64,000 nt of DNA, taken from contig JBBAWX010000004.1 in NCBI GenBank assembly GCA_040396955.1, positions 1-64,000 on the forward strand. Reading direction: 5' to 3'. Within the stretch, counting starts at the first letter, position 1. Every line of letters starts with the position of its first letter. This document shows positions 35,373 through 45,210 of this stretch, in pieces. The notes under the pieces are model-generated. The model was not told the DNA's origin. It saw nothing but the letters and a program-made list of their open reading frames with translations, and searched no databases. Source of the DNA: UBA965 sp040396955. GTDB lineage: Bacteria; Chloroflexota; Chloroflexia; Chloroflexales; Roseiflexaceae. Made by a program: the position numbers and the translations under genes.

Positions 35373-36017
35373 ATGGCTGTTGCATCACGGCGGGTCTATC
35401 AGGTGCATCGTGACCGCCAGCGCGAGAGCATCGTCGAAGCCGCAGAACGGCTTTTTTTGCAGTACGGCATCGAGGTGGTCAGCATGGCAGATATTGCCAC
35501 GGCTGCCGAGGTTACCCGTGCCACCCTCTACAAGTACTTTCCCAACAAAGAAGAAGTCGCCTGGGGCGTCTTTGAGCACTACTGCGAGTTGAGCGTCGAA
35601 AGTGAGCGTCCGCCGCCCAACCCGGCGCTGAACGGGTATCAGCGTGTCGAGTACATTGTGCGTTCGTGGCAACAAAATTTCATGCGCTACCCCGACATGA
35701 TGCTCTACTTCGCACAATTCGACGTGCTCTACGCCAAGCAAGGGGCGGCCGATCGCATGAACGCCTTTAAGTGGAGTTTGCATCACGGCGAAGAGCCCAT
35801 CGTAACTGCCATCCGCAACGGCATCCGCGACGGGTCGCTCCGTGCCGATTTGAATCCCGAACTCACGGGGGTCATGCTCCATTCCGTGTTCATGGGACTT
35901 GGACGACGTCTCGTAGTGGCACAGCCCACCTTTCAGGCTGAATTCGGCCAGACGCTGACGCAGGTCTACGAGGCAACCATTCAAGTCGTGCTTCAGGGAC
36001 TCCGAGCTGAGGCATAA
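35373..36017 (+). CDS. TetR-family regulator of the glycoside cluster
   Basis: 214 residues. The HTH is in LFLQYGIEVVSMADIATAAEV and TRATLYKYFPNKEEV (about residues 24-62), with a helical ligand domain after it. The ATG at 35373 follows AAGGG. It is transcribed from a strong promoter carrying its likely operator and is 62 bases upstream of the GH3 beta-glucosidase, so the two form one transcript. I infer that a sugar or aglycone relieves repression. Confidence 0.85.
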   Translation: MAVASRRVYQVHRDRQRESIVEAAERLFLQYGIEVVSMADIATAAEVTRATLYKYFPNKEEVAWGVFEHYCELSVESERPPPNPALNGYQRVEYIVRSWQQNFMRYPDMMLYFAQFDVLYAKQGAADRMNAFKWSLHHGEEPIVTAIRNGIRDGSLRADLNPELTGVMLHSVFMGLGRRLVVAQPTFQAEFGQTLTQVYEATIQVVLQGLRAEA

Positions 36018-36079
36018 CGGCCACTTCTTGCGTATGCGCAGTCGCATTGTCTCCCCAACCAGTGAAAAGGAATATGCCT

Positions 36080-38494
36080 ATGCAGTCCATCGATGTCGCC
36101 ACTGTGGTGGCACAGTTGACCCGTGCCGAAAAAGTCGCATTGTGCTCGGGGCAGTCCTTTTGGCAGATGAAAGCCATCGATCGCCTCGGTATCCCGTCGC
36201 TGTTTATCACCGACGGCCCGCACGGCGTGCGCAAACAACGGGGCCAAGGGCTCGATTTACAGAGCACCGTGCCGGCTACCTGCTTCCCCACCGCCGTCAC
36301 CTTGGCGAGTAGCTGGGACCGAGAATTACTCCATGCGGTGGGGCAGGCGATTGGCGCTGAAGCTCGTGCCGAGCAAGTGAGTGTGGTGCTCGGGCCGGGG
36401 GCCAACATCAAGCGTTCACCACTCGGTGGGCGCAATTTCGAGTATTTCTCCGAGGACCCGTACGCATCTAGCCAGCTCGCCACGGCGTTTATCAAAGGCG
36501 TGCAGTCCCAAGGAGTGGGCACCTCGCTCAAACATTTCGCCGCCAACAACCAAGAGTTCCGGCGCATGACCATCGACACCCATGTCGATGAGCGTGCCCT
36601 GCGTGAGATCTATTTGGCCAGCTTTGAGTCGGCCGTCAAAGAAGCGCAACCGTGGACCGTCATGTGTGCCTACAACGGCCTCAACGGCGAGCTCTGTAGT
36701 CAGCACCAGCGGTTGTTGACCGACATTTTGCGCACCGAATGGGGCTTCGCAGGCGTGGTGGTCTCTGACTGGGGAGCCACCTACCAGCGTGTTCCGGCCT
36801 TGCAGGCGGGCATGGATCTCGAGATGCCGAGCTCCGGTGGCGCCCACGATGAACTGGTGTTGGCTGCGATTGCGAGTGGGGCCTTGCCCGAGGCAGTCCT
36901 TGATCAGGCGGTGACGCGCATTTTGCAGCTTATCAATCAAGCATTGCCCGCCTACCACGACAGTGTGCCGTACGACCAGCCGACCCACCACCGACTAGCG
37001 CGTCGCGCTGCTGCCGAGAGCACGGTGCTCCTCAAAAACACGGCTGATTTGCTTCCGCTCGCCCCCACGCAATCGTTGGCGGTCATCGGAGCCTTTGCCA
37101 AGCAGCCACGCTTTCAAGGGTCTGGAAGCTCGTTGATGAATCCAAGTCAGCTCGATACCGCCTACGCTGAACTGTGTGCGCGCGTGGCGCCCACGGTCGC
37201 GGTCGGGTATGCGGACGGGTATGCTCCTCGGGCCACCGAGCCCGATGAACACCGCATTGCCGAGGCGGTGCAGGTCGCCCAAAACGCCGACGTCGTGCTG
37301 TTGTTTGTCGGCTTGCCAGATGTTTTTGAGACCGAGGGCATCGATCGTGATCATATGCGCATGCCAGCGAGTCACTTGGCACTGATTGAGGCCGTTGCTG
37401 CCGTGCATCAGCGCGTAGTGGTGGTGCTCAGCAACGGCTCTCCCATCGAAATGCCGTGGCATGACCAGGTCGCTGCCATCGTGGAGGGCTACCTTGGCGG
37501 GCAAGCCGGGGGGAGCGCGATTGTTGATGTGCTGTATGGTGATGTCAATCCGAGTGGCAAATTGAGCGAGACGTTTCCATTCCAGTGGCAAGATCACCCG
37601 GCGCACCGCTACTTCCCAGGTAATCACCACCGAGTTGAGTATCGCGAAAGCGTGTATGTGGGCTACCGCTACTACGACAGTGCCCAGCGCCCGGTGCGCT
37701 TCCCGTTTGGACATGGCCTCAGCTATACCACGTTCGCCTATAGCAATCTGCGCTTCAGTGCCACGACCATCGATGAGCATGCAGAGTTGACGGTGACCTG
37801 CACCATTACCAACACGGGGACACGGGCCGGCAAAGAAGTGGTACAGCTCTATGTACGCGACCACGAAAGCACACAATTCCGCCCCAGCCATGAACTCAAG
37901 GGCTTTACGAAGGTGAGCCTTGAGCCGGGGGCATCGTGTGAGGTGACCTTTACCCTCGATCGGCGTGCATTTGCGTACTACGACGTGGCTAGCGCAGATT
38001 GGGTCGTCGAAACTGGACAATTTACGGTGGAAGTGGCCGCCTCATCCCGCGATATTCGCCTGCACGGCGACGTTTTTGTGCGTGGAGCCAGCGTGGCACC
38101 TGTGCCGCACCGTGAAGCACTCCAGCCCTACTACGCCATTGGGGAGCAGACCGACTTTGCAGTGGCCGCCTTTGCTCACTTGCTCGGCCCAGTGACTGCC
38201 ATGCCAGTGCCGCGCCGTGGCAACTACACGCTCAACACCCCCATCAGCGACATGCATGAATCGTTGGTGGCACGGCTCCTGCATCGCCAACTTGCCACCC
38301 AGATGAACAAAATGGTTCCCCTTGACGACGATACCCCGACGAGCATCATGTTTCGCAATATGCTCAAAGAAATGCCCCTGCGCTCGTTGTTGATGTTTGC
38401 GGGACCAGCACTCGGGGTGCGGCGCCTCGAGATGATATTGGACGTCATCAATGGACATCTCGGGAGTGCCATCAGGCGCTGGTGGCGCGTGTAG
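36080..38494 (+). CDS. GH3 beta-glucosidase-type glycoside hydrolase
   Basis: 804 residues. The GH3 barrel has ITDGPHGVR and LGPGANIKRSPLGGRNFEYFSEDP, the KHF-x-NNQE block, and the nucleophile Asp in GVVVSDWGA. The second domain has GYLGGQAGG and GKLSETFP; a fibronectin-like domain includes GKEVVQLYVRDHES. A C-terminal extension of about 130 residues ends in EMPLRSLLMFAG and NGHLGS, seen in some bacterial GH3 enzymes. No signal peptide; cytosolic. ATG at 36080 has AAGGA eight bases upstream. It releases terminal beta-linked glucose or xylose. A hairpin at 38517-38543 follows. Confidence 0.9.
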   Translation: MQSIDVATVVAQLTRAEKVALCSGQSFWQMKAIDRLGIPSLFITDGPHGVRKQRGQGLDLQSTVPATCFPTAVTLASSWDRELLHAVGQAIGAEARAEQVSVVLGPGANIKRSPLGGRNFEYFSEDPYASSQLATAFIKGVQSQGVGTSLKHFAANNQEFRRMTIDTHVDERALREIYLASFESAVKEAQPWTVMCAYNGLNGELCSQHQRLLTDILRTEWGFAGVVVSDWGATYQRVPALQAGMDLEMPSSGGAHDELVLAAIASGALPEAVLDQAVTRILQLINQALPAYHDSVPYDQPTHHRLARRAAAESTVLLKNTADLLPLAPTQSLAVIGAFAKQPRFQGSGSSLMNPSQLDTAYAELCARVAPTVAVGYADGYAPRATEPDEHRIAEAVQVAQNADVVLLFVGLPDVFETEGIDRDHMRMPASHLALIEAVAAVHQRVVVVLSNGSPIEMPWHDQVAAIVEGYLGGQAGGSAIVDVLYGDVNPSGKLSETFPFQWQDHPAHRYFPGNHHRVEYRESVYVGYRYYDSAQRPVRFPFGHGLSYTTFAYSNLRFSATTIDEHAELTVTCTITNTGTRAGKEVVQLYVRDHESTQFRPSHELKGFTKVSLEPGASCEVTFTLDRRAFAYYDVASADWVVETGQFTVEVAASSRDIRLHGDVFVRGASVAPVPHREALQPYYAIGEQTDFAVAAFAHLLGPVTAMPVPRRGNYTLNTPISDMHESLVARLLHRQLATQMNKMVPLDDDTPTSIMFRNMLKEMPLRSLLMFAGPALGVRRLEMILDVINGHLGSAIRRWWRV

Positions 38495-38516
38495 TGTGCC
38501 CACGTATCAACGGTCG

Positions 38517-38543
38517 CGCCCATCTCCGCACGGGAGGTGGGCG
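38517..38543 (+). terminator. Hairpin downstream of the GH3 gene
   Basis: CGCCCATCTCC pairs with GGAGGTGGGCG (one G-T pair). There is no T run. Confidence 0.5.
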
Positions 38544-38712
38544 TATTGCGCATCCGCAGTCCATTGAGTGTGACCAGCATGGTGGCACCTACATCGGCAA
38601 CCACGGTCATCCACATGCTGCCGAGCCCGGCGACGACAAGTAGCAAAAAGCAGATTTTAATGGCAATGCAGAGCGCAATGTTACTGCACCGTCTGCGGCG
38701 ATGCGCACTCTG
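38536..38712 (-). pseudogene. C-terminal remnant of a heavy-metal P1B-type ATPase
   Basis: The minus strand reads SNIALCIAIKICFLLLVV, then GSMWMTVVADVGATMLV and TLNGLRMRN. This matches the last two membrane helices of the intact ATPase at 40941-43133 (FNIAVSILVKIVFLLMVL, TMWMAVLADVGTSLVV, ANGMRLLR), including the Asp of the zinc site. There is no start codon, and a TGA lies upstream at about 38713. Only about 55 codons survive. It marks a second, lost copy of the metal pump. Confidence 0.8.
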
Positions 38713-38912
38713 TCACACGTAGCGGATGATTCTCGTATCTCCTTGGTCAGTGATATCAATCGCAGTTGCGGGTAGGTGGTTTACCGCCACGCCACTCAAA
38801 CCGACGGCACTGCCGACGTATTGTCCTGCCACGGAAACACCGACTACTACGCCTTCGCGGGGATGGTGGTCGCACCTCAGCTCGAGGCATGTCGTATCTG
38901 TGCATTCGTGTG

Positions 38913-39938
38913 CTATGCGTGTGGATGGCGCGCCCATGCGAACGCAAGAATTTGTGTGATGAACTGACCATACGAATACCCGGCATGCGTGCTCATGATG
39001 GCCAATTTACCGTCGAAATCGATGCCCGGGTTGGCGTTGATGTCGATGACATATGCGGTACCTCGATGCACGCGCAAATCGAGACGCGCATAATCACGCA
39101 GACCGAGTGCGTCATATGCGGCGACTGCATTATGCTGCAACTGCTGGTTGATATCTGGTGGTATGTTGGTGGGGAAGTGCCAGCCATTCGCGCTATGCCA
39201 TAGCGTCTGGTAAATGGCATCGTCGAACTGCCATTTGGCGACCTCGGTGCAGAGCTGCTCGTGGTAATCTGCAATGCCCGAGTAGTCGATGGCACTTATC
39301 GGCAATGTGGTAATGGTGGCGCCGTTTCCCCATACACCCACATGATATTCGATGCCCGTGAGGAATTCTTCGATAATCACTGGTCCTGAGAAGCGGGTCA
39401 TGGTGGCAGCGACTTGGGCATCGAGTTCGGCCGCGGTATCGACCACCGAATGCCGGCTTATCCCCTCTGAACTATGCACCGTACTTGGTTTGACGATGGC
39501 AGGAAAAATATGCCAATCTTGTACGGGTACACTCTCCACAATACGCGACGGAGCAATGGATACGTGCGCTGCCCGCAGTAGTGACCGAGCCACATCCTTG
39601 TGTTGTTCTTTCCACAGCGTGGCGCTATCAGATCCAGTAAACGTATACCCCAATTCCTCGAGGATACTGGTGGGTGTGGTGTAGTCAAAGTTGTTGTTGC
39701 CCCAGCCTTCACACCAGTTCAAAATCAAATAGGTGGCTGGTGAGTATGCTGCCAATTGTTGGTGTATCGTGTCTGGCGCGACTTGGATGTGCTCGATGCG
39801 CACACCCAACGAACGTACCTCACGCAAGAGTGTTGCGACCGCATTCGCAGAGATGTTGCTTGGATGCGTTTCCCAGCCACGCGTGTCGCTGGTTAGGACA
39901 AGGACTGGTGGTAATGCGTCTGATGCAGGTCGTATCAT
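38913..39938 (-). CDS. ATP-grasp ligase (D-Ala-D-Ala ligase-like)
   Basis: 341 residues. The ATP-grasp lysines and loop are in FPAIVKPSTVHSSEGIS, with VIIEEFLTGIEYHVGV. The metal site is in YARLDLRVH and VIDINANPGID, matching the D-alanine-D-alanine ligase fold. LILNWCEGWGNNNF corresponds to the N-terminal FN-x-EG substrate loop. It joins a carboxylate to an amine with ATP. It is outside any cell-wall cluster and beside decayed DNA, so it may make a peptide-like metabolite. ATG at 39938 follows CGAGG. A second ligase of this class is at 49984-51090. Confidence 0.8.
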   Translation of the reverse strand: MIRPASDALPPVLVLTSDTRGWETHPSNISANAVATLLREVRSLGVRIEHIQVAPDTIHQQLAAYSPATYLILNWCEGWGNNNFDYTTPTSILEELGYTFTGSDSATLWKEQHKDVARSLLRAAHVSIAPSRIVESVPVQDWHIFPAIVKPSTVHSSEGISRHSVVDTAAELDAQVAATMTRFSGPVIIEEFLTGIEYHVGVWGNGATITTLPISAIDYSGIADYHEQLCTEVAKWQFDDAIYQTLWHSANGWHFPTNIPPDINQQLQHNAVAAYDALGLRDYARLDLRVHRGTAYVIDINANPGIDFDGKLAIMSTHAGYSYGQFITQILAFAWARHPHA

Positions 39939-40471
39939 GCAGACCTCGTGATTGAATGGGAAACACCATGCCAAAAACGAACGCTATTTTAGTTGGAAGC
40001 TCCATTTTATTGGTGACCGTACGAGCCTCCCAGCTCGCTTCGTCCTCCGCCCAGCCCGCCCACATGACACCACTGCCGTCGATGATTTGGCCTGCCCGTT
40101 CCCATTTGGGCGATTCTGCTCGGCGACTGTGGCTCTGTGAGTGAACCGCTTCACCATCAACGCGATGGCCGCTCCAGTGTGACCATGATGGCCATTCACC
40201 GCGTCAATGTGTGTCCCAATACGCATGCAGAACAACAACTGCTCCGTATGCAATTTATTGCAAGCGCACTGAAACCTGCCGAAGTCAACGTGAGAAGATA
40301 GGTGAGGCTCGCCCACAGGCACAATTCTCTGCCAGTGTCTCGCTCAAAATCGCTACAGCACTCTGTGCGTTGAGTGTGTCTAATGACTGCGAGACTAGCA
40401 ACCAAGATGCCTGTATGCATGAACGATTATATGTGCAGATGATGTCTTGTCAAGTGGTGTACATGTGCAGG
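39939..40471. other. Gene-poor, AT-richer stretch
   Basis: About 530 bases with no convincing gene on either strand; the short frames lack ribosome sites and family resemblance. It lies between an ATP-grasp gene and a transposase relic and looks like residue from insertion and decay. Confidence 0.5.
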
Positions 40472-40819
40472 TCAGTGGTCGTTGACGTGTGCACCGTATG
40501 ACAGTGTAGTCACTTCTATCTCACGCATTGATCTCTCAGTGAAATCCCCCCTGCGTGTGTGCCATTCATCATCGTCGGCAGTCAGCACCGAACTAATCAA
40601 GCGTGATGCGGATTCTTGGTCGGGGATACTCACCTTCAGTCGCTCGACCATGTTGGTGGTGCGAATACGCTGCTGAGGCACTGCTGAGTAGTGCAGATGT
40701 GTCATCATGTCCGCGTCTGCATCCCTCAAGACCCGGGCTGCCTGTTTGCTCCAACGCTTCTCGAATTGCGGTGCTACCACCGTGAGTTGTGCGTGTGCGT
40801 CGTGGATGGTCGGTTGCAC
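40472..40819 (-). pseudogene. IS256-family (mutator) transposase C-terminal relic
   Basis: 115 codons. QRIRTTNMVERL is the conserved C-terminal block of IS256-type DDE transposases, preceded by FEKRWSKQAARVLRDADADM and followed by SASRLISSVL. Intact members have about eight more residues between ERL and the last block, so this frame carries a deletion. The catalytic DDE domain is absent and I see no terminal inverted repeats. It cannot be active. Confidence 0.75.
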
Positions 40820-40940
40820 AAAGACTGTGTTTCTCTCGTCACAAGCGCAACAACATGCTGTTGTGTGCCATGATCATGTTTGCTCGCTCGCAGGCGACGG
40901 TAGATGCACTAGAAAAGCCCGTGGACATGCGGTGGCAACA

Positions 40941-43133
40941 TCAGAAACGGGTTTCGTCCGTGACACGCAATAGGCGCATGCCATTGGCGGTGACCACCAG
41001 GGAGGTGCCGACGTCGGCGAGTACTGCCATCCACATGGTGCCGTGACCAGTGAGTACCATCAACAAAAAAACGATTTTGACCAGAATACTCACGGCAATG
41101 TTGAAGCGAATGGTGCGCATGGCACGCTGGCTGAGGTCAATGAGGCGTGGAATTTGCGCAAGCACCCCATTGGTCAGGGTAATGTCGGCAACTTCCATGG
41201 CTTGGGCTGTGCCACCATGCGCACTTTGTACGGCCACACCAATGTCGGCGTGCGCTAGTGCTGGGGTGTCGTTGATGCCATCACCGACCATCATGGTGAC
41301 GCCGTAGCGTTGTTTGAGTTGCTCAATATGCGTTAATTTGGCAGCTGGCAAGAGTTCTGCCGCCACATCATCGACGCCTACGCGATTGCCCACGTACGCT
41401 GCCGCTTGGCGATGGTCGCCTGTCAGCATACTCGTATGTACACCATGGGCCCGTAGGCGCGCAATCGTAGTGTGGGCGTCGTCGCGGATGGTATCACTCA
41501 CGGTAATCATGCCGACATATTGTGCATCACGGCTGACCAACACCGGCGTATGCCCCTGTGCGGATTGGGCTTCAGCCCAGCCACACACTTGAGCAGTATG
41601 CGGAATTTGCTCTTCGAAGGCTTGATGACTGCCCACAAAGACGGTGGCGCCGGCATATACCCCGGTAATCCCTTTGCCTAGCGTCGCAACGACATCTTGT
41701 GCAAGTGGTGCGGTGCTTTGTGTGGCCACAATCGCACGTGCAATCGGATGCTCGGATTGGCGTTCAAGCGCTGCCGCAATCGTTAATACATCTTGGCATG
41801 CCGTACAGTCTTGATACCGATGGGTTGCATTCGTACAATCCTGGCTTTGTACTGCGATGACCTGTGGCGCCCCACTCGTCAGCGTGCCCGTTTTGTCAAA
41901 AGCGACCGCCTTGACATCTGCGAGACGTTCAAGAATTTGCCCTCCCTTGATGAGCATGCCCATGCGGGCTGCTGCGCTCAGGGCGCTGACCAGTGTGACC
42001 GGCGTGCTCAGCACAAGCGCACACGGGCACGCTACCACCAGCAGTGCAAGTCCGCGATATATCCACCCTTGCGTGGGGTTTGTCGCATCCCACCAGACCC
42101 CACCCCACAGCAGTGGTGGAACGGTCATGACGAGCACGGCAATGACCACTACCAGCGGTGTGTACCACCGTGCAAAACGATCCACGGTACGTTCGATTGG
42201 AGCTTTTTGGCTCTGTGCATGGTCAACCAATCGAATGATATGCGCCATCAGGCTCTGATCGCTCGCTTTGTTCATCTGTACGACCATGGCACCGGTGCTG
42301 TTGATGCTCCCCGCAAATACCTCATCACCTACGACTTTGGCAACCAGTCGACTTTCGCCCGTAATCGCAGCTTGATTGACTTCCGAGATGCCGCCGGTTA
42401 CCACGCCATCACAGGGGATGCGGGCCCCCGGAGTAATCAGCACCCGATCGCCGATGGTGAGTGCGTGCGTGGCAACGGTAACCGTACGCTCGTCGGCGTC
42501 TAGGCGCAATGCCTGGTCGGGTATCAAGGCGGCGAGTTGCTTGATGGCTGTACGGGCTCGTTCGGCGCTATACCCCTCCAAGAGTTCACCAAACGTAAAG
42601 AGCACAATGACCAGCCCGGCTTCGACATAGGTGCCGATAGCGACTGCCCCAATCGCCGCAATCGTCATCAAGGCGTTGATGCCGAATTCACGCGCATAAT
42701 AGGCACTGCGCCAGGCTTGCTTGGCAATGGCTGGGAGGCACAACGCCAGTGCCATCAACGCACTCGCATCAATCCACCATGCGTCTTGGGCAAATATCTC
42801 GTGCAAGATGATGCCAGGGAGCACCAAGAGTAGCCCCACAAAAGCAATCTGACTCTCGCGGCGTTGCCAGATGTACTGCCACAACGTCAACGTGCGTGTT
42901 GCCTCAAACGATGTCGGTTGTGCAGTCATGCGGATACGATAGCCGAGGTCGCTGACACGCTGTATGATGATGTCGTCTTGGGCCGTGCCAGTGACAATCA
43001 ATCGTTCGCTCGTGAATGAAATCTGGCATGTGGCAACGCCGGGAAGCTGTTGTACGCCGCGTTCGATACTTTTGGCACAATCAGCACAGTCCATCCCTTC
43101 AACGACGAATATGCGTGGGGGGTGCGATGTCAT
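40941..43133 (-). CDS. Heavy-metal P1B-type ATPase (ZntA/CadA-like Zn/Cd/Pb exporter)
   Basis: 730 residues. One N-terminal metal-binding domain has GMDCADC (13-19). The actuator TGES, the membrane CPC motif in VACPCALVLS, the phosphorylation site DKTGTLT, the SEHPIAR motif and GDGINDTPALAHAD are all present. The C-terminal helix holds Asp in VLADVG, as in ZntA, favouring divalent zinc, cadmium or lead over copper. An extra Cys-rich segment (DCTNATHRYQDCTACQD) follows the phosphorylation site. The ATG at 43133 follows GGAGG. No ArsR/MerR regulator is adjacent. Confidence 0.92.
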   Translation of the reverse strand: MTSHPPRIFVVEGMDCADCAKSIERGVQQLPGVATCQISFTSERLIVTGTAQDDIIIQRVSDLGYRIRMTAQPTSFEATRTLTLWQYIWQRRESQIAFVGLLLVLPGIILHEIFAQDAWWIDASALMALALCLPAIAKQAWRSAYYAREFGINALMTIAAIGAVAIGTYVEAGLVIVLFTFGELLEGYSAERARTAIKQLAALIPDQALRLDADERTVTVATHALTIGDRVLITPGARIPCDGVVTGGISEVNQAAITGESRLVAKVVGDEVFAGSINSTGAMVVQMNKASDQSLMAHIIRLVDHAQSQKAPIERTVDRFARWYTPLVVVIAVLVMTVPPLLWGGVWWDATNPTQGWIYRGLALLVVACPCALVLSTPVTLVSALSAAARMGMLIKGGQILERLADVKAVAFDKTGTLTSGAPQVIAVQSQDCTNATHRYQDCTACQDVLTIAAALERQSEHPIARAIVATQSTAPLAQDVVATLGKGITGVYAGATVFVGSHQAFEEQIPHTAQVCGWAEAQSAQGHTPVLVSRDAQYVGMITVSDTIRDDAHTTIARLRAHGVHTSMLTGDHRQAAAYVGNRVGVDDVAAELLPAAKLTHIEQLKQRYGVTMMVGDGINDTPALAHADIGVAVQSAHGGTAQAMEVADITLTNGVLAQIPRLIDLSQRAMRTIRFNIAVSILVKIVFLLMVLTGHGTMWMAVLADVGTSLVVTANGMRLLRVTDETRF

Positions 43134-43286
43134 AAGTGTCCCTCCGGGTGAGCGGTATGGGCATTGCTTCCACTATTATAAAGACAAATACGCGCATCGT
43201 ATTGGGCATGCATCTGCATTCCACGAGTGGCACCGGCACCAATGGAGTCTCTTTTAGATGTATGCAAAAACAGACAAGGAATCGTC

Positions 43287-44363
43287 ATGTTACCGTATCT
43301 CGATTTGGTCGCTCAACTCATCGCGCTCCGGAGCGATCCCGGCCCTATCCATGCTGGAGCCCGTGATGCGGCGCTGGCATTGATCGCTGCGCAGTTGCCC
43401 GATTTCACCGTTGAGTGGTTCGAACGGCATGGGCACCGTAGTTTTTTGGCATATGTGGGTCCAGTGCGCCCATCCCGTTTTCGTGTCATCTTCAACGGGC
43501 ACGTGGACGTCATCCCCGGGAACGAGCAGTACTACCGGCCACGTTGCGATGGTGACCGGTTGTACGGCATCGGGGCGCTTGATATGAAAGCCAATCTCGT
43601 CGTCATGTGCGAGGTATTTCGTACCATGGCTGCGCAACTTCCGTTTCCCATTGCCCTGCAAGTGGTGAGCGACGAAGAAACGGGTGGCTTTGATGGCACG
43701 GCCTATCAAATCGCATCCGGTGTGCGTGCCGATTTTGTCATCAGCGGCGAAACCACGCAGTTTGCTGTGGTGCATCAGGCCAAGGGCATCGTGTGGCTTA
43801 AAGTGCATGCGAGCGGTGTCGCCGCTCATGGCGCCTATCCATGGCGTGGCCAAAACGCACTTCTGACGCTTTCTGATGCCTTACAACGTATTTTGCAGCG
43901 TTACCCCATACCTGCCGATCAAGCGTGGGTAACCACCATAAACGTGGCACGCATTGAGACCACCAACCAGGCCTTCAACCGTGTGCCCGATCAGGCCACT
44001 GCCTGGCTCGATATTCGCTGCATCCCCGAAGATGCGGCCCACGTCGTTTCTACCATTCAGGAATGCCTTGATGCGTCCTGTACCCTCGAAGTAGTGACCA
44101 ATGAGCCGGCCTTGCAGACCTCCGACACCCATCCCGACGTGGTGCGTTTGGCGCAGGCCGTGGCCGCGGTGCGTCAGCAACCTGCCATCCTCGCTGCGGC
44201 GCAGGGCTCATCCGATGCCCGTCATTATGCGGGGGTGGGGATTCCTGGTGTGGAGTTCGGGCCCATTGGTGGTGGTATCGCCAGCGATGCCGAGTGGACC
44301 AGTATTCCCGATCTTGCCATCTATGCCCAAGTGTTGCAAACCTTTTTACAGACATTGCGGTAA
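43287..44363 (+). CDS. M20-family metallopeptidase (ArgE/DapE/CPG2-like)
   Basis: 358 residues. Metal motifs are FNGHVDVIPG (about 70), GALDMKANL, VSDEETGG (about 132-139) and a C-terminal SSDARHYAGVGIPGVEFGP. HGAYPWRGQNA marks the dimerisation domain. It probably cleaves an N-acyl group or a dipeptide in the cytosol. The ATG at 43287 follows AAGGA. Its end overlaps the convergent glyoxalase-fold gene by 18 bases. Confidence 0.87.
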   Translation: MLPYLDLVAQLIALRSDPGPIHAGARDAALALIAAQLPDFTVEWFERHGHRSFLAYVGPVRPSRFRVIFNGHVDVIPGNEQYYRPRCDGDRLYGIGALDMKANLVVMCEVFRTMAAQLPFPIALQVVSDEETGGFDGTAYQIASGVRADFVISGETTQFAVVHQAKGIVWLKVHASGVAAHGAYPWRGQNALLTLSDALQRILQRYPIPADQAWVTTINVARIETTNQAFNRVPDQATAWLDIRCIPEDAAHVVSTIQECLDASCTLEVVTNEPALQTSDTHPDVVRLAQAVAAVRQQPAILAAAQGSSDARHYAGVGIPGVEFGPIGGGIASDAEWTSIPDLAIYAQVLQTFLQTLR

Positions 44364-45005
44364 GTGTTGTGGCTCGTCAAAGGCCAGTGCAATCGGCCCA
44401 CGCGGCGTGTGTAGTTGCACTCGCATGGGGGTGTGCCCAGCGCTGACGCCCGTGTCTGGGTACCATTCTCGTGTGTGTTCCACGACAATAAACAGCCCGT
44501 CGTCTCCCCCAATGGGATGGAACGTCTCGTTGTGACTAAAGTAGCTCTGCAGTCCGTAGTTTGATTTGAGGTGCTGAACCAGGCTGGGCACATGGGTGCT
44601 CGCCACACCGATTTCGCAGATACCGAGGCAATCCGCCAGTGTAAATGTGGTCGGCGTGGCCTGATTGGCGTCCCTGCGCGCAATGAACTCGCCAATATTG
44701 CCTGCCGCATCACGGAAGTACACGGCATCGGCATTCCATTCGTCAAACGCATAGATGGGGCCATGGGTTGCTCCAGTAATCAGGTCGACATGCACGTCAC
44801 ACCAACGTTGGACCGCGTGGATGCTGTTGACTGGAGTCGCAATCGCATAGTGGTAGCGGTACGGAGTGGTGCTTGCCGCAAAGCGCATGTTCGTGTGGCC
44901 GATGTGAATCGCGCCAGTGTTGTCGATGTGCCAGCCACGTTGCGCATACCAACTCTGCTGTTGGTCGGGATTATCACAGTACAAAGTGAGATGGTGAATG
45001 TGCAC
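44346..45005 (-). CDS. VOC/glyoxalase-fold protein
   Basis: 219 residues forming two halves of the vicinal-oxygen-chelate fold: an N-terminal HHLTLYCDN strand, later YFRDAAGNIGEFIAR (end of first module), and CEIGVASTHVPSLVQHL (start of second). Members are dioxygenases, lyases or resistance proteins. The start is GTG at 45005 with AAAGGAG upstream. No substrate can be assigned. Confidence 0.78.
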   Translation of the reverse strand: MHIHHLTLYCDNPDQQQSWYAQRGWHIDNTGAIHIGHTNMRFAASTTPYRYHYAIATPVNSIHAVQRWCDVHVDLITGATHGPIYAFDEWNADAVYFRDAAGNIGEFIARRDANQATPTTFTLADCLGICEIGVASTHVPSLVQHLKSNYGLQSYFSHNETFHPIGGDDGLFIVVEHTREWYPDTGVSAGHTPMRVQLHTPRGPIALAFDEPQHLPQCL

Positions 45006-45060
45006 GGGCTTCTCCTTTGCGCAGTTGTTTCCCTCTAGTATATGCCCCCATGCAAATACT

Positions 45061-45088
45061 CCAGCTGCTGGGGTGTCCCAGCAGCTGG
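45061..45088. repeat. Perfect 12-bp inverted repeat
   Basis: CCAGCTGCTGGG and CCCAGCAGCTGG with a four-base loop, upstream of the VOC gene. No T run on either strand, so terminator or operator cannot be decided. Confidence 0.6.
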
Positions 45089-45210
45089 TATAGCGACGTC
45101 CACACAGCGTGTGAACGAGGATATCCGGTTGTGTTCTTATATGACTCTAGAATACACAACAGCGGCACATCTTGGATGAATGCAAGATAAATTGTTCTTT
45201 AATACACACT

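Noticed and set aside
40472..40819. Active insertion sequence
   Set aside because: Only the transposase C-terminus is left, with an internal deletion and no visible terminal inverted repeats.
45061..45088. Inverted repeat as a Rho-independent terminator
   Set aside because: No T run follows on either strand, so it is listed only as a repeat.
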